6,470 bases of DNA from an uncultured bacterium (GTDB lineage: Bacteria > Desulfobacterota > Desulfobulbia > Desulfobulbales > Desulfobulbaceae): contig CAITZN010000399.1 of NCBI GenBank assembly GCA_903896915.1, positions 1 to 6,470 on the forward strand, in the 5' to 3' direction. A model generated the notes under the pieces. That model was not told where the DNA came from. It did not search any database and saw only the letters and a list, made by a program, of their open reading frames with translations. A program made the position numbers and the translations under genes. Below, in pieces: positions 1 through 6,470 of this stretch. Position 1 is the stretch's first letter. Every line of letters begins with the position of its first letter.

Positions 1-507
1 AGCGGCGCTCATCAGGGCAGTATAACCTATAGAACTTTTTGCATTAACATCTGCGCCGTTATCGATCAAAGCCTTCACAATATCCGTATGACCAGAACCG
101 GCCGCGTAACTCAACGCCGCATAGCCGTCATGAGTCGAAGCATTGACATCAGCGCCTTTGCTTAGCAGAATGCGCATAATGTTTGCGAGGCCTCTACCAG
201 CTGCCTTTATCAGTGCTGTATATCCTAGAGAGTCCTTTGCATTAACATCCGCGCCGTTATCAAGAAGAAAACGGACAAATTCATCATTGGCTTTATCGGT
301 AGCTAGAATCAACGCTGTAACGCCCTTTCTATTTTTTGCATTAATATCCGCTCCCTTATCAATCAGAATGCGCATAACGTCTAACTGTCCAAACCACACG
401 GCATGCATCAGGATTGTCCTGCCGTCCTGATCATCTCTGGCATTAACATCCAGGCCTTTTTTCAAAAGATCTAACATCGCCACGGTATTCCCAGCCTGTG
501 CAGCTTC
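1..507 (-). repeat. Tandem ankyrin repeats, 99-bp period with a 198-bp higher-order period
   Basis: The ankyrin units are visible in the DNA as a 99-base period, for example the gcattaacatc-type block near 41, 140, 239, 337 and 440. Blocks 198 bases apart are more alike than neighbours: 41-63 and 239-261 match at 22 of 23 bases, and 166-182 and 364-380 match at 16 of 17. This suggests that a two-repeat unit was duplicated more recently than the single repeats arose. Confidence 0.85.
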
Positions 508-1014
508 GATATCGAAGCGAAACTCACTGGTTTTTACATAACCGGATGATGCTCCAGGCCATATAGTCATAACCTTGAGATAATATCGCTTGTCTGGAAT
601 TGAACCTGCCTTTGTATTATTTTTTTCAACAACAGACTCTTCGAGCGAGTATACGACACGAAATGATTTACTTTCCCTGTGGATGCGGCCTCCTCCTACT
701 AGATTACCTTCTACCAGCTTACTGTCGTTAACTATACCTAGAAACTTTTTCACCCGACTTACATCGTTACGCTGTAAATCAAGACTTAAAGCAGGATTTA
801 GAAAGAATGCGGAATCAAAAACGACCCGGTCTTGCTCCACTTTTTTCGTAAGAATATTCTGAAGTTTCTCAACACCATCCTCAGAAAGGGACAATTTGGC
901 GGCAGATATCATAGCCGCACGATTAGCATTGAAGAGTTCTCGTGCCGGCATTGAAGCTTCGGCAACTACGGCAGTAATTATGCAAATAATGACTAAACTG
1001 AGAATCCTTTTCAT
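1..1014 (-). CDS. Exported ankyrin-repeat protein, C-terminus cut by window edge
   Basis: The frame is open for 338 codons from an ATG at 1014 to the window edge with no stop, so the C-terminus lies to the left. Residues 1-18 (MKRILSLVIICIITAVVA) form a Sec signal peptide with a likely signal peptidase I site after VVA or AEA. C11 does not sit in a proper lipobox, so I do not call a lipoprotein. The rest of the visible protein has no cysteine, which fits export. Residues 19 to about 168 are an unrecognised domain: helical at first (about 25-60), then strand-like with a WPG motif near residue 153. From about residue 170 come ankyrin repeats, with D-[VI]-N-A turns at 189, 223, 256, 289 and 322, a 33-residue period with one 34-residue step. 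Repeat 1 lacks its usual first strand, and a sixth repeat begins at the edge. Ankyrin solenoids bind proteins, so a periplasmic binding or scaffold role is likely, partner unknown. Two checked lines are 43-45% GC, seemingly lower than the CHAT gene. Confidence 0.9.
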   Translation of the reverse strand, partial: MKRILSLVIICIITAVVAEASMPARELFNANRAAMISAAKLSLSEDGVEKLQNILTKKVEQDRVVFDSAFFLNPALSLDLQRNDVSRVKKFLGIVNDSKLVEGNLVGGGRIHRESKSFRVVYSLEESVVEKNNTKAGSIPDKRYYLKVMTIWPGASSGYVKTSEFRFDIEAAQAGNTVAMLDLLKKGLDVNARDDQDGRTILMHAVWFGQLDVMRILIDKGADINAKNRKGVTALILATDKANDEFVRFLLDNGADVNAKDSLGYTALIKAAGRGLANIMRILLSKGADVNASTHDGYAALSYAAGSGHTDIVKALIDNGADVNAKSSIGYTALMSAA

Positions 1015-1020
1015 GATTTT

Positions 1021-1026
1021 CACCTC
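1021..1026 (-). promoter_or_regulatory. Ribosome binding site of the ankyrin gene
   Basis: GAGGTG on the minus strand lies six bases before the ATG at 1014. It supports that start, and the signal peptide directly after the ATG agrees. Confidence 0.75.
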
Positions 1027-1085
1027 GATTTAGGATTTAGATTCAGCGGAAAAGCCTTTCTTTGACATTCCTAATCCTGTTGTAT

Positions 1086-1115
1086 ACGATATAAAGGCGA
1101 CTTTGATTTAAACAA
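1086..1115 (-). promoter_or_regulatory. Weak sigma-70-like promoter candidate for the ankyrin gene
   Basis: Reading the minus strand, TTGTTT (1115-1110) is followed after 18 bases by TATCGT (1091-1086), about 72 bases before the start codon. The stretch is AT-rich, as promoters often are. Both hexamers are poor matches (3-4 of 6), so this is only a candidate. Confidence 0.25.
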
Positions 1116-1202
1116 AATTAAATACAGGTCCACCAAAGTGACTCCTGTCTCATAGTCGCTGGATCTGAAACCTTGGCTCATCATGCATGCCATTTCGGAT
1201 TG

Positions 1203-1266
1203 GAAACCATAGTTTCAAGCTTGACATCGGTGTTGCCAGGCACCGTTAACCCTGCAGTTGCGGGTT
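1203..1266. repeat. Cluster of small inverted repeats
   Basis: Four short dyads follow one another. GAAAC-CATA-GTTTC spans 1203-1216. The 10-base palindrome TCAAGCTTGA spans 1215-1224. CGGTG and CACCG pair across an 8-base loop at 1228-1245. AACCC (1248-1252) and GGGTT (1262-1266) enclose an inner GCA/TGC pair. No T-tract follows, so they do not look like terminators. They could be operator sites, a structured leader or a chromosomal repeat remnant. Confidence 0.4.
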
Positions 1267-1321
1267 GTCGCTCGTATAGATGTGTGCTCTTTCTAGCCTG
1301 TGGTTGTAGGTACGATGGTTC

Positions 1322-1350
1322 TTGCACTATGTGAACCGCTATTTTTTTAT
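1322..1350 (+). promoter_or_regulatory. Weak promoter candidate for the small secreted protein
   Basis: TTGCAC (1322-1327) is followed after 17 bases by TTTTAT (1345-1350), about 53 bases before the ATG at 1403. The -35 matches four of six consensus bases and so does the -10. Position and spacing fit a sigma-70 promoter, but the match is weak. Confidence 0.3.
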
Positions 1351-1390
1351 GTAAGAACAGCTTGTTGTCAAGAATGAAAACTTGAATAAA

Positions 1391-1395
1391 AGGAG
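1391..1395 (+). promoter_or_regulatory. Ribosome binding site deciding the start at 1403
   Basis: AGGAG lies seven bases before ATG 1403. A longer reading would start at TTG 1382, but then the ribosome binding site would lie inside the coding region and charged residues (NKRR) would precede the signal peptide. ATG 1403 is the better start. Confidence 0.85.
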
Positions 1396-1402
1396 ACTTG
1401 CG

Positions 1403-1834
1403 ATGAAACCTATTAATTCTTTCCTTACTATTCTGATCTGCTCACTCGCCTCTACGGTCTTAACAGCGCAAATAGCATTGGGCCGAATGGTGTTTGATAA
1501 CTGGAACACCGATGCGTGCGATATGACAGATACGGCGGTGTTTACACTCGAGCGTCCCATCCGCGCAGATCGGATTGAGGTCTGGTACCGATGGCACACC
1601 CATGAAGGATCAATTAGGTACTCGCTTTCGATGAACGGCCAGCCTCTCCGCAACGGGATTCTGATAAGGAGCTCATGCGACCCATACCAAGAGAAATGGT
1701 GTGGAGCTGTTGATGGGTTTGACTTTATGCTTTATCCTGGCACCTACACAATCCGTACTGAGCGCCCCCGCATTTGCCAGAACCTAGGAAGTGGTGGAAA
1801 CGGTTTTGTGAAGGTATACGGGTCGCGACGATAG
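1403..1834 (+). CDS. Small secreted protein with four mature cysteines, family unknown
   Basis: The product is 143 residues. Residues 1 to about 27 are a signal peptide: a lysine at 2, a hydrophobic stretch from 7 to 20, and a possible cleavage after LTA (22) or ALG (27). C13 lies in the hydrophobic core and has no lipobox. The mature part has cysteines at 39, 92, 100 and 125, enough for two disulfides, which fits folding outside the cytoplasm. It looks strand-rich, with alternating segments such as TAVFTLERP (44-52) and RIEVWYRWH (57-65), and aromatic residues at F31, W34, W61, Y62 and W64. A compact beta-sandwich is my inference. I recognise no family, catalytic motif or membrane segment. 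It runs against the ankyrin gene and ends 55 bases from the stop of the CHAT gene on the other strand, so it is transcribed alone. It does not look like a gasdermin, which would be cytosolic and longer. Confidence 0.88.
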   Translation: MKPINSFLTILICSLASTVLTAQIALGRMVFDNWNTDACDMTDTAVFTLERPIRADRIEVWYRWHTHEGSIRYSLSMNGQPLRNGILIRSSCDPYQEKWCGAVDGFDFMLYPGTYTIRTERPRICQNLGSGGNGFVKVYGSRR

Positions 1835-1843
1835 ATCGTCTAT
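1827..1843 (+). repeat. Overlapping inverted repeats at the stop codon
   Basis: GACGAT (1827-1832) and ATCGTC (1835-1840) are perfect complements around the TAG stop. ATAGA (1831-1835) and TCTAT (1839-1843) form an alternative stem. Both have very short loops and no following T-tract, so terminator function is doubtful. Confidence 0.3.
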
Positions 1844-1861
1844 GACCTATACGGCTAACGG

Positions 1862-1878
1862 GCACAAGTAATCTGTGC
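1862..1878. terminator. Weak hairpin between convergent genes
   Basis: GCACA (1862-1866) and TGTGC (1874-1878) enclose a 7-base loop in the 55-base gap between the two stop codons. The plus side continues into a loosely T-rich stretch (ccctttgttt); the minus side has none. A direct repeat GCTAAC (1854-1859 and 1877-1882) overlaps it. It could serve as a weak shared terminator. Confidence 0.25.
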
Positions 1879-1889
1879 TAACCCTTTGT

Positions 1890-4800
1890 TTACTCAGGAT
1901 TTCCGACGAGGACGAACGCTCCCCAGAAAAAAGGATTTGCTTTGGTCTTCATCAACGCAAGCTTTGCCTGCCGTAACGCCTCCGCCTTTGACTTCCCATC
2001 GGCCATCAGGCTGTAGAACATGGTCATCAATTCCATGGTTTCTTTGCTCGGAACGCTCCACAGGCTCAGAATGACAGCTTTCGCGCCTGAAAGGATAAAG
2101 GCCCTCTTCAAACCAAATACCCCCTCGCCGCTTTGCACATCCCCAAGACCAGTCTCGCACGCCGACAGGACCACGAGATCTGTCCCAGTCAGCCTGAGTC
2201 CCATGACTTTGGCGGCACTCATGATGCCTTCGTCTTTACCCTCCCTCATGGAAAGATTGACACCCGAGAGTGCAATACCTGAACGGAGCATAGGATTTTC
2301 CCTGAAAAACATCGGAACCGACCCTGAACTACCTGCACCCTTTTCTGATTCGTCTTTGGCGATAAAATAACCATGTGTGGCCAGATGCATGATACTCGGC
2401 GAATCGGCTGCATTTAAAACAGCTTCGACAGCTTTATTGTCCTGGAAATTTTGTACCGAGACTTGCATGCGATCGGTAAGTATTTGCTGGATTGTATCGG
2501 CTTCCTTACCTGTGTGTGGCAGCCTGGTAAAATAAGTAAGGTCATAGGCCTTTGCATCAGGAGCAGCCGCATCAGCCCCTAGTCTTTGGCTCTGCTTAAT
2601 TTCTTCCTGACTGAGCCCCAGGTCGTAATCGGGATCCGCAAGAATAAGGGCCACACCTCCCTTACGCGACACCTCTCCATTCTCGAATCTCGCAATATCT
2701 CGACCTGCTGAAACGTAGCTTATCTGGCCGTTTTCTATTGGATAAACCCCATTTTCATCAAGAAGGACCTCAAAGGGTATGAGGTTAAGATTACCGTCTG
2801 GGCTGATAAATAGATGCTGACTGCCCACGAGGTATTGTTCCAGGGGACGAAGCAGTAGCTTGTGCAGCTCCACCGATTCCGTGTCGAGCGACTTTTTACT
2901 CGGCACATATCCGCTCCTTGAGGAGGCCATAGTTTTCAGGTAATCATGGATATGGTCATCGATGGTCTCGGCCAGCCCAAGATCAATCAAAGAGAGCTCT
3001 GGGGTTCCGCCCTTCTTAAGAAGAAAAACGATGTAGCGTGGCTTGTCCCACGTTTTTTTCTCGAAATCAAAAAAAGAGATTCTGGCGAAATCCAGGTATG
3101 CAGCATTGTCGGGCAATAGTCGGGTGATTGTCTTCACGTCCGCCTTGCCGGAATGGTTGTCGGTGGCAAAGGCCCTGCTCATGGAAGAAAGACTTGCCTC
3201 AAGAGCTTCCTTGCGCTCTTCGTATCCAGCAAGTGCCTTACCGGTCTCTTCAAACGAGATATCCGGACGCCACATTGTCTGCAGTTTGGCAATCTCCCTG
3301 CGGACTTGCGTCAATTCCCTGTACAGGGTTTTGATCTCCTCATTGCCGGATGCAACAATAGCCTCAAGATGTTTCCCATGGGCCTCCATGACGGCCCCCT
3401 TCCACTGGAGCCAGGCATTCAGAGTGCCGTCAAGAGCGTGTTCATTTGCACCCATGAACTTCACGGAATGACTCATGAACTCATGCATGAAGCGCTCCGT
3501 CTCCTTCATGTACTGCAGTTTTTCTTTTTCTGACAAAAGAAGAAACACGTTGTCCCGTTTTATTCCCTCAATGCGCATATGCTGGGTGAAAAACCGATTG
3601 CTTTCATCCGGCTTGCGCTGCAAGGCATACAAAATGGCCAATTCCCTTGCCGATGATGCCACCTTGGGATGGTGCTCACCAAGAACAGCCAGGCGAGCTG
3701 CATAGGCCTTTTGCAGAAAATGCCCCGAGGAATCGAAACGACCATTTGCACGATACAATACCCCGAGATTATGCAGGCTGTCGGCCACAAAGGGAGATCT
3801 TTTGTCAAACACTTTCTCCCGTATCTCAAGCGAGCTCTTGTATCGTTGCTCGGCTTCCTGGAATCTTCCGGAGGCCATGAGCAAGCCCGCAAGGGTGTCG
3901 AGACTCTCGGCAACATCGGGATGGTATTTCCCGAATGCTTTTTCACGAATTTCCAAAGCCTTCTGGAAAGAAGGTCCAGCCTCCTTCAGATCCCCTCGTT
4001 CTTGGTACAGGGTTCCCAGAAGACCAAACACCTCAGCCACGTCGAGATGTTCCTTGCCCAGCGATTTCTCTTTGATCTGCAAGGCAAATCTGTATTCCTG
4101 TTCGGCTTCCTGCAGGCGCCCACTGTTCCTGTACAACGAAGCTAGGGCGATGCGACTGTCGGCGACATCTGGGTGTTCCTTTTTTAATATTTTCTCACGA
4201 ATTCCAAGGGCCTGCATGCAGAGAGGTTCTGCTTCAGCAAACAGCCCTTTTGCAATATAAATTTCAGCCAGGACCTGCAAACTTTTTGCCGTATCAATGT
4301 GATCATGTCCCAGTTTTTCCCGGAAGACCTTTATAGCCTTCCCTGCCAGATTTTCGGCCTCGTCATATCTGCCCTCATTCAGGTAAAGGCGGGCAAGAGA
4401 GGTCATGACACGAACAGTGGAAGGATGTTCTTCCCCAGTGGTATTCCGTCTAATTTCAATGGCCTTGAGATACAGGGGTTCTGCTTCACGGTATTTCCCC
4501 ATTTCACTGTAGAGATCAGCCATGGAACTGATATTTCCGGCGTATCGTGGATGGTCCGCTCCCAAGGCCTTGCCGCGTATCGCCATCGACCGGGTAAGAA
4601 GCTTTTCGGCTTCGGCATACCTGCCAAGCGTTTTGTACAGGCGAGCAAGGCTGTTCATGCTCGCCGCCGTATCCTGATGCTCGGACGAGAGCACCTTCTG
4701 CCGTATTTCAAGTCCTTTTTTCAGGTACTCCTCGGCTTCTGCATATCGCCCCCGAGCCATGGACAATGAACCAAGGGAGGAAAGACTCTGAGCAACCAGT

Positions 4801-6470
4801 GGATGCTGGTCGCCGAGTGACGCCTGCCGAACACCCAAAGCATCTCTGAGCAAAGCTTCCGCCTCAGCATGTCGCCCGGCTGCACGATAAATGCTTCCAA
4901 GTAATTGTTTACTTTCAGCAACTGTGGAATGGTTCTTGCTGTTTTTCACTTCCCGTAGCCCAAGCGCATCAAGGCAAAGCTGCTCCGCCTTTTCATGATC
5001 TCCAAGCGAATAGCGAATACTGGCAAGAATGTGCAGACCTTCGGCCACGTCCGGGTGTCCCTCGCCAAATTTTTTCTTTGAAATTTCAATTGCCTCAGAA
5101 ACAGCTTCCTCTGCATCTATATACTTCGCCATTTCTTTTAAAAGTGCAGCTAGGGACCTGAGCGACGTTGCGACGAGCGGGTGCTCACCGCCAAGTTGCG
5201 TCCGTCGAATCTCTAATGCCTTTCTATAAAGCGGCTCTGCGTCCTTGAAATCTCCGGTGCTTTTGTAAAAATCAGCCATGGCCGAGGCATGCTGCGCATA
5301 CTCAATGTCTCCTGCGCCCTGCGTCTCCTTCAGCTTCATCGACTGTCTGAGTAGGGGTTCCGCATCGTTATACCGCCCCGCAGCACAATACAATTCCCCC
5401 AATAAGCCAAGAGTCTTTTCTGTCTCTCTGTGATCGGGAGGCAAAACTTTTTCTTTGATTCTTAGCGATTCCTGATACGAGGCCTCTGCGTCCTGGAATT
5501 TTCCCTGGGCGACCAAGATCGAGCCAAGGGCATCAAGGCTTTCTGCAATATCAAGATGCTCCCCGCCCAATCTGCTTTTCCGTATCTCCAGAACCTTCAC
5601 ATACAGTGTTCTTGCTTCCTCTGTATTTCCTTTGGCGTTGGCAATGCGGGCTAGCAGCATCTGACTATCCGCGGTATCAGGATGATTCAACCCGATTTTT
5701 TTTTCACGGATTCTCACCGCTCTATTACCGTACTGTTCGGCCTTCCCGTAGTCCCCTTGCTCGAACGCCATCTCCGCCCGAATCTCCTGGATTGCAGCCA
5801 TGGAGGGATGTTCGAGATCCCCTTTCTCCTGGTAGATTTCTTCGACTCGGCGGCAATACGTCTCAGCCTTGTCAAATCGGCCCATGTTTTTATAGAGATC
5901 AGCCAGCGAAAGAAACGAACGGGAACCTGATCCAGCACGTCTCCCCCCTCTTTTTTCCCTTATCTCAAGCGCCTTGAGAAATAGAGATTCGGCCTCGGGA
6001 TATCTTCCCATACTCACATAAATCTCGGCCAAGTTGTTGAGACTCCAGGCGATTGACGGATGATCTTTCCCCTGTGACTTCTCTTGGATTGCGATTACCT
6101 TTTTGCACAGTGCTTCAGCTTCAGCATATTTCCCGATTTTCACATAGAGCGCCGCAAGCGCGCCAAGACTACGCTGGATGTCGGGATGGTCTATATCAGA
6201 ATTTTTTTCTCGTATCTCAAGGGCCTTTTTCAGGTGTTTTTCCGCTTCAGAGTAATTGCCGCGAGCCGACGCAAGCCGTCCGAGCAGAGCATACAACGGC
6301 GCCATAGCTTCATTGTCCACGCCTTGCAATGTGCAACGGATTTCAAAGGCTGGCATCAGATACTCTTCGGCCTCGGCATAGCGAGCGCTGAACAGGGCTA
6401 TTCTCCCAAGCAGTGTCAGGCTCTCTGCAACTTTCAGATGCCCCTTTCCGAACACCTTCTCGCTGATTCC
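1890..6470 (-). CDS. Large TPR-CHAT protein, predicted caspase-like cysteine peptidase, N-terminus beyond window
   Basis: The window shows 1,526 residues, numbered here from the right edge. The frame is open to the edge. The first possible start, GTG at 6455, is the Val of an IxEKVFGxxH linker that recurs between repeats, so it is internal. Residues 11-974 hold 23 tandem 42-residue TPR units of the kinesin-light-chain type (HPDVAxSL, LAxLY, GRYxEAE, KALEIREK). Residues 975 to about 1115 are a helical, partly coiled-coil linker. The CHAT domain follows to the end: LLPDN near 1118, SPDGNLNLIPFE at 1223-1234, HLATHGYF with likely catalytic H1366, LSACETGLGD with likely nucleophile C1438, SLWSVPSKET around W1471, and a PFFWGAFVLVGNPE end. 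CHAT proteins belong to the caspase/separase/HetF group (clan CD); in type III-E CRISPR systems a TPR-CHAT protein is the protease subunit. Both catalytic residues are present, so activity is expected. Substrate and location are unknown, and no CRISPR or gasdermin gene is visible nearby. Confidence 0.95.
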   Translation of the reverse strand, partial: GISEKVFGKGHLKVAESLTLLGRIALFSARYAEAEEYLMPAFEIRCTLQGVDNEAMAPLYALLGRLASARGNYSEAEKHLKKALEIREKNSDIDHPDIQRSLGALAALYVKIGKYAEAEALCKKVIAIQEKSQGKDHPSIAWSLNNLAEIYVSMGRYPEAESLFLKALEIREKRGGRRAGSGSRSFLSLADLYKNMGRFDKAETYCRRVEEIYQEKGDLEHPSMAAIQEIRAEMAFEQGDYGKAEQYGNRAVRIREKKIGLNHPDTADSQMLLARIANAKGNTEEARTLYVKVLEIRKSRLGGEHLDIAESLDALGSILVAQGKFQDAEASYQESLRIKEKVLPPDHRETEKTLGLLGELYCAAGRYNDAEPLLRQSMKLKETQGAGDIEYAQHASAMADFYKSTGDFKDAEPLYRKALEIRRTQLGGEHPLVATSLRSLAALLKEMAKYIDAEEAVSEAIEISKKKFGEGHPDVAEGLHILASIRYSLGDHEKAEQLCLDALGLREVKNSKNHSTVAESKQLLGSIYRAAGRHAEAEALLRDALGVRQASLGDQHPLVAQSLSSLGSLSMARGRYAEAEEYLKKGLEIRQKVLSSEHQDTAASMNSLARLYKTLGRYAEAEKLLTRSMAIRGKALGADHPRYAGNISSMADLYSEMGKYREAEPLYLKAIEIRRNTTGEEHPSTVRVMTSLARLYLNEGRYDEAENLAGKAIKVFREKLGHDHIDTAKSLQVLAEIYIAKGLFAEAEPLCMQALGIREKILKKEHPDVADSRIALASLYRNSGRLQEAEQEYRFALQIKEKSLGKEHLDVAEVFGLLGTLYQERGDLKEAGPSFQKALEIREKAFGKYHPDVAESLDTLAGLLMASGRFQEAEQRYKSSLEIREKVFDKRSPFVADSLHNLGVLYRANGRFDSSGHFLQKAYAARLAVLGEHHPKVASSARELAILYALQRKPDESNRFFTQHMRIEGIKRDNVFLLLSEKEKLQYMKETERFMHEFMSHSVKFMGANEHALDGTLNAWLQWKGAVMEAHGKHLEAIVASGNEEIKTLYRELTQVRREIAKLQTMWRPDISFEETGKALAGYEERKEALEASLSSMSRAFATDNHSGKADVKTITRLLPDNAAYLDFARISFFDFEKKTWDKPRYIVFLLKKGGTPELSLIDLGLAETIDDHIHDYLKTMASSRSGYVPSKKSLDTESVELHKLLLRPLEQYLVGSQHLFISPDGNLNLIPFEVLLDENGVYPIENGQISYVSAGRDIARFENGEVSRKGGVALILADPDYDLGLSQEEIKQSQRLGADAAAPDAKAYDLTYFTRLPHTGKEADTIQQILTDRMQVSVQNFQDNKAVEAVLNAADSPSIMHLATHGYFIAKDESEKGAGSSGSVPMFFRENPMLRSGIALSGVNLSMREGKDEGIMSAAKVMGLRLTGTDLVVLSACETGLGDVQSGEGVFGLKRAFILSGAKAVILSLWSVPSKETMELMTMFYSLMADGKSKAEALRQAKLALMKTKANPFFWGAFVLVGNPE
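3549..6440 (-). repeat. 23 tandem TPR units, 126-bp period
   Basis: Unit boundaries taken at the HPDVA-type His recur every 42 residues (126 bases). The phase holds across the array, for example His codons at 5430-5432, 5181-5183 and 3921-3923, apart from one missing residue between units 9 and 10. The motif His is lost in units 2 (NEAM), 5 (AGSGS), 10 and 22 (SPFVA). The units differ widely at synonymous sites, so the array looks old. It probably continues beyond the right edge. Confidence 0.92.

Larger units (their letters stand above)
1015..1402. other. Divergent intergenic region
   Basis: This 388-base gap lies between two genes that point away from each other, so it should hold both promoters. 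The part next to the ankyrin gene (about 1080-1125) is AT-rich. The centre (1203-1266) holds a cluster of short inverted repeats. A T-run lies at 1342-1348. I see no convincing gene: the longest frame noticed is a 40-codon minus-strand frame at 1071-1193 with no ribosome binding site. No tRNA fold was found. Confidence 0.6.

Noticed and set aside
143..862. Plus-strand frames opposite the ankyrin gene
   Set aside because: Their repeated SAPLS-type motifs are the reverse-strand reading of the ankyrin turns.
1071..1193. 40-codon minus-strand frame upstream of the ankyrin gene
   Set aside because: There is no ribosome binding site at any ATG in it, I recognise no motif, and it covers the AT-rich promoter candidate.
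1382..1402. TTG start giving a 150-residue form of the secreted protein
   Set aside because: The ribosome binding site at 1391-1395 would lie inside it, and the added residues would precede a normal signal peptide.
1339..1653. 104-codon minus-strand frame over the secreted-protein gene
   Set aside because: It is antisense to a gene with a signal peptide and good ribosome binding site, and its product has no recognisable feature.
1851..1884. Integron attC-like site after the small gene (GCTAAC repeats around a hairpin)
   Set aside because: The GTTRRRY and RYYYAAC core boxes are not matched, and the two GCTAAC copies are direct rather than inverted.
3043..4769. Several plus-strand frames of 120-158 codons across the TPR-CHAT gene
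   Set aside because: They are antisense shadows of a clear repeat-protein frame and show the repeat's periodicity in mirror form.
1..6470. CRISPR array or type III-E partner genes suggested by the TPR-CHAT protein
   Set aside because: The only tandem repeats are coding (ankyrin and TPR), with no spacer structure and no cas-like gene.

Overview
The window holds three protein genes and no RNA gene, CRISPR array or insertion sequence that I can see. Two genes run off the window edges. Exported repeat proteins, a CHAT-type caspase-like protease on a very long TPR array, and middling base composition suggest a Gram-negative environmental bacterium with a large genome. Desulfobacterota/Geobacter-like is a guess from the general look of the CHAT tail; nothing here fixes the taxon.

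Layout. Positions 1-1014 (minus) encode the first 338 residues of an exported ankyrin-repeat protein: a signal peptide, an unrecognised domain of about 150 residues, then five repeats and the start of a sixth, cut by the left edge. Positions 1015-1402 are a divergent intergenic region with ribosome binding sites at both ends, weak promoter candidates, and a cluster of small hairpins. Positions 1403-1834 (plus) encode a 143-residue secreted protein with four cysteines in its mature part; I do not recognise its family. A 55-base tail-to-tail gap with weak hairpins follows. Positions 1890-6470 (minus) encode at least 1,526 residues: 23 tandem 42-residue TPR units, a helical linker, and a C-terminal CHAT domain with its His and Cys in place. 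The N-terminus lies beyond the right edge.

How they may work together. The CHAT protein is the clear functional anchor: a predicted cysteine peptidase of the caspase/separase/HetF group, with a TPR solenoid that in relatives binds partners and controls the protease. The ankyrin protein is a second solenoid, probably periplasmic. The small protein sits between them on the other strand, so this is not one operon. A functional link (for example substrate or regulator) is inference from proximity only. Whether the CHAT protein is itself exported depends on the N-terminus outside the window.
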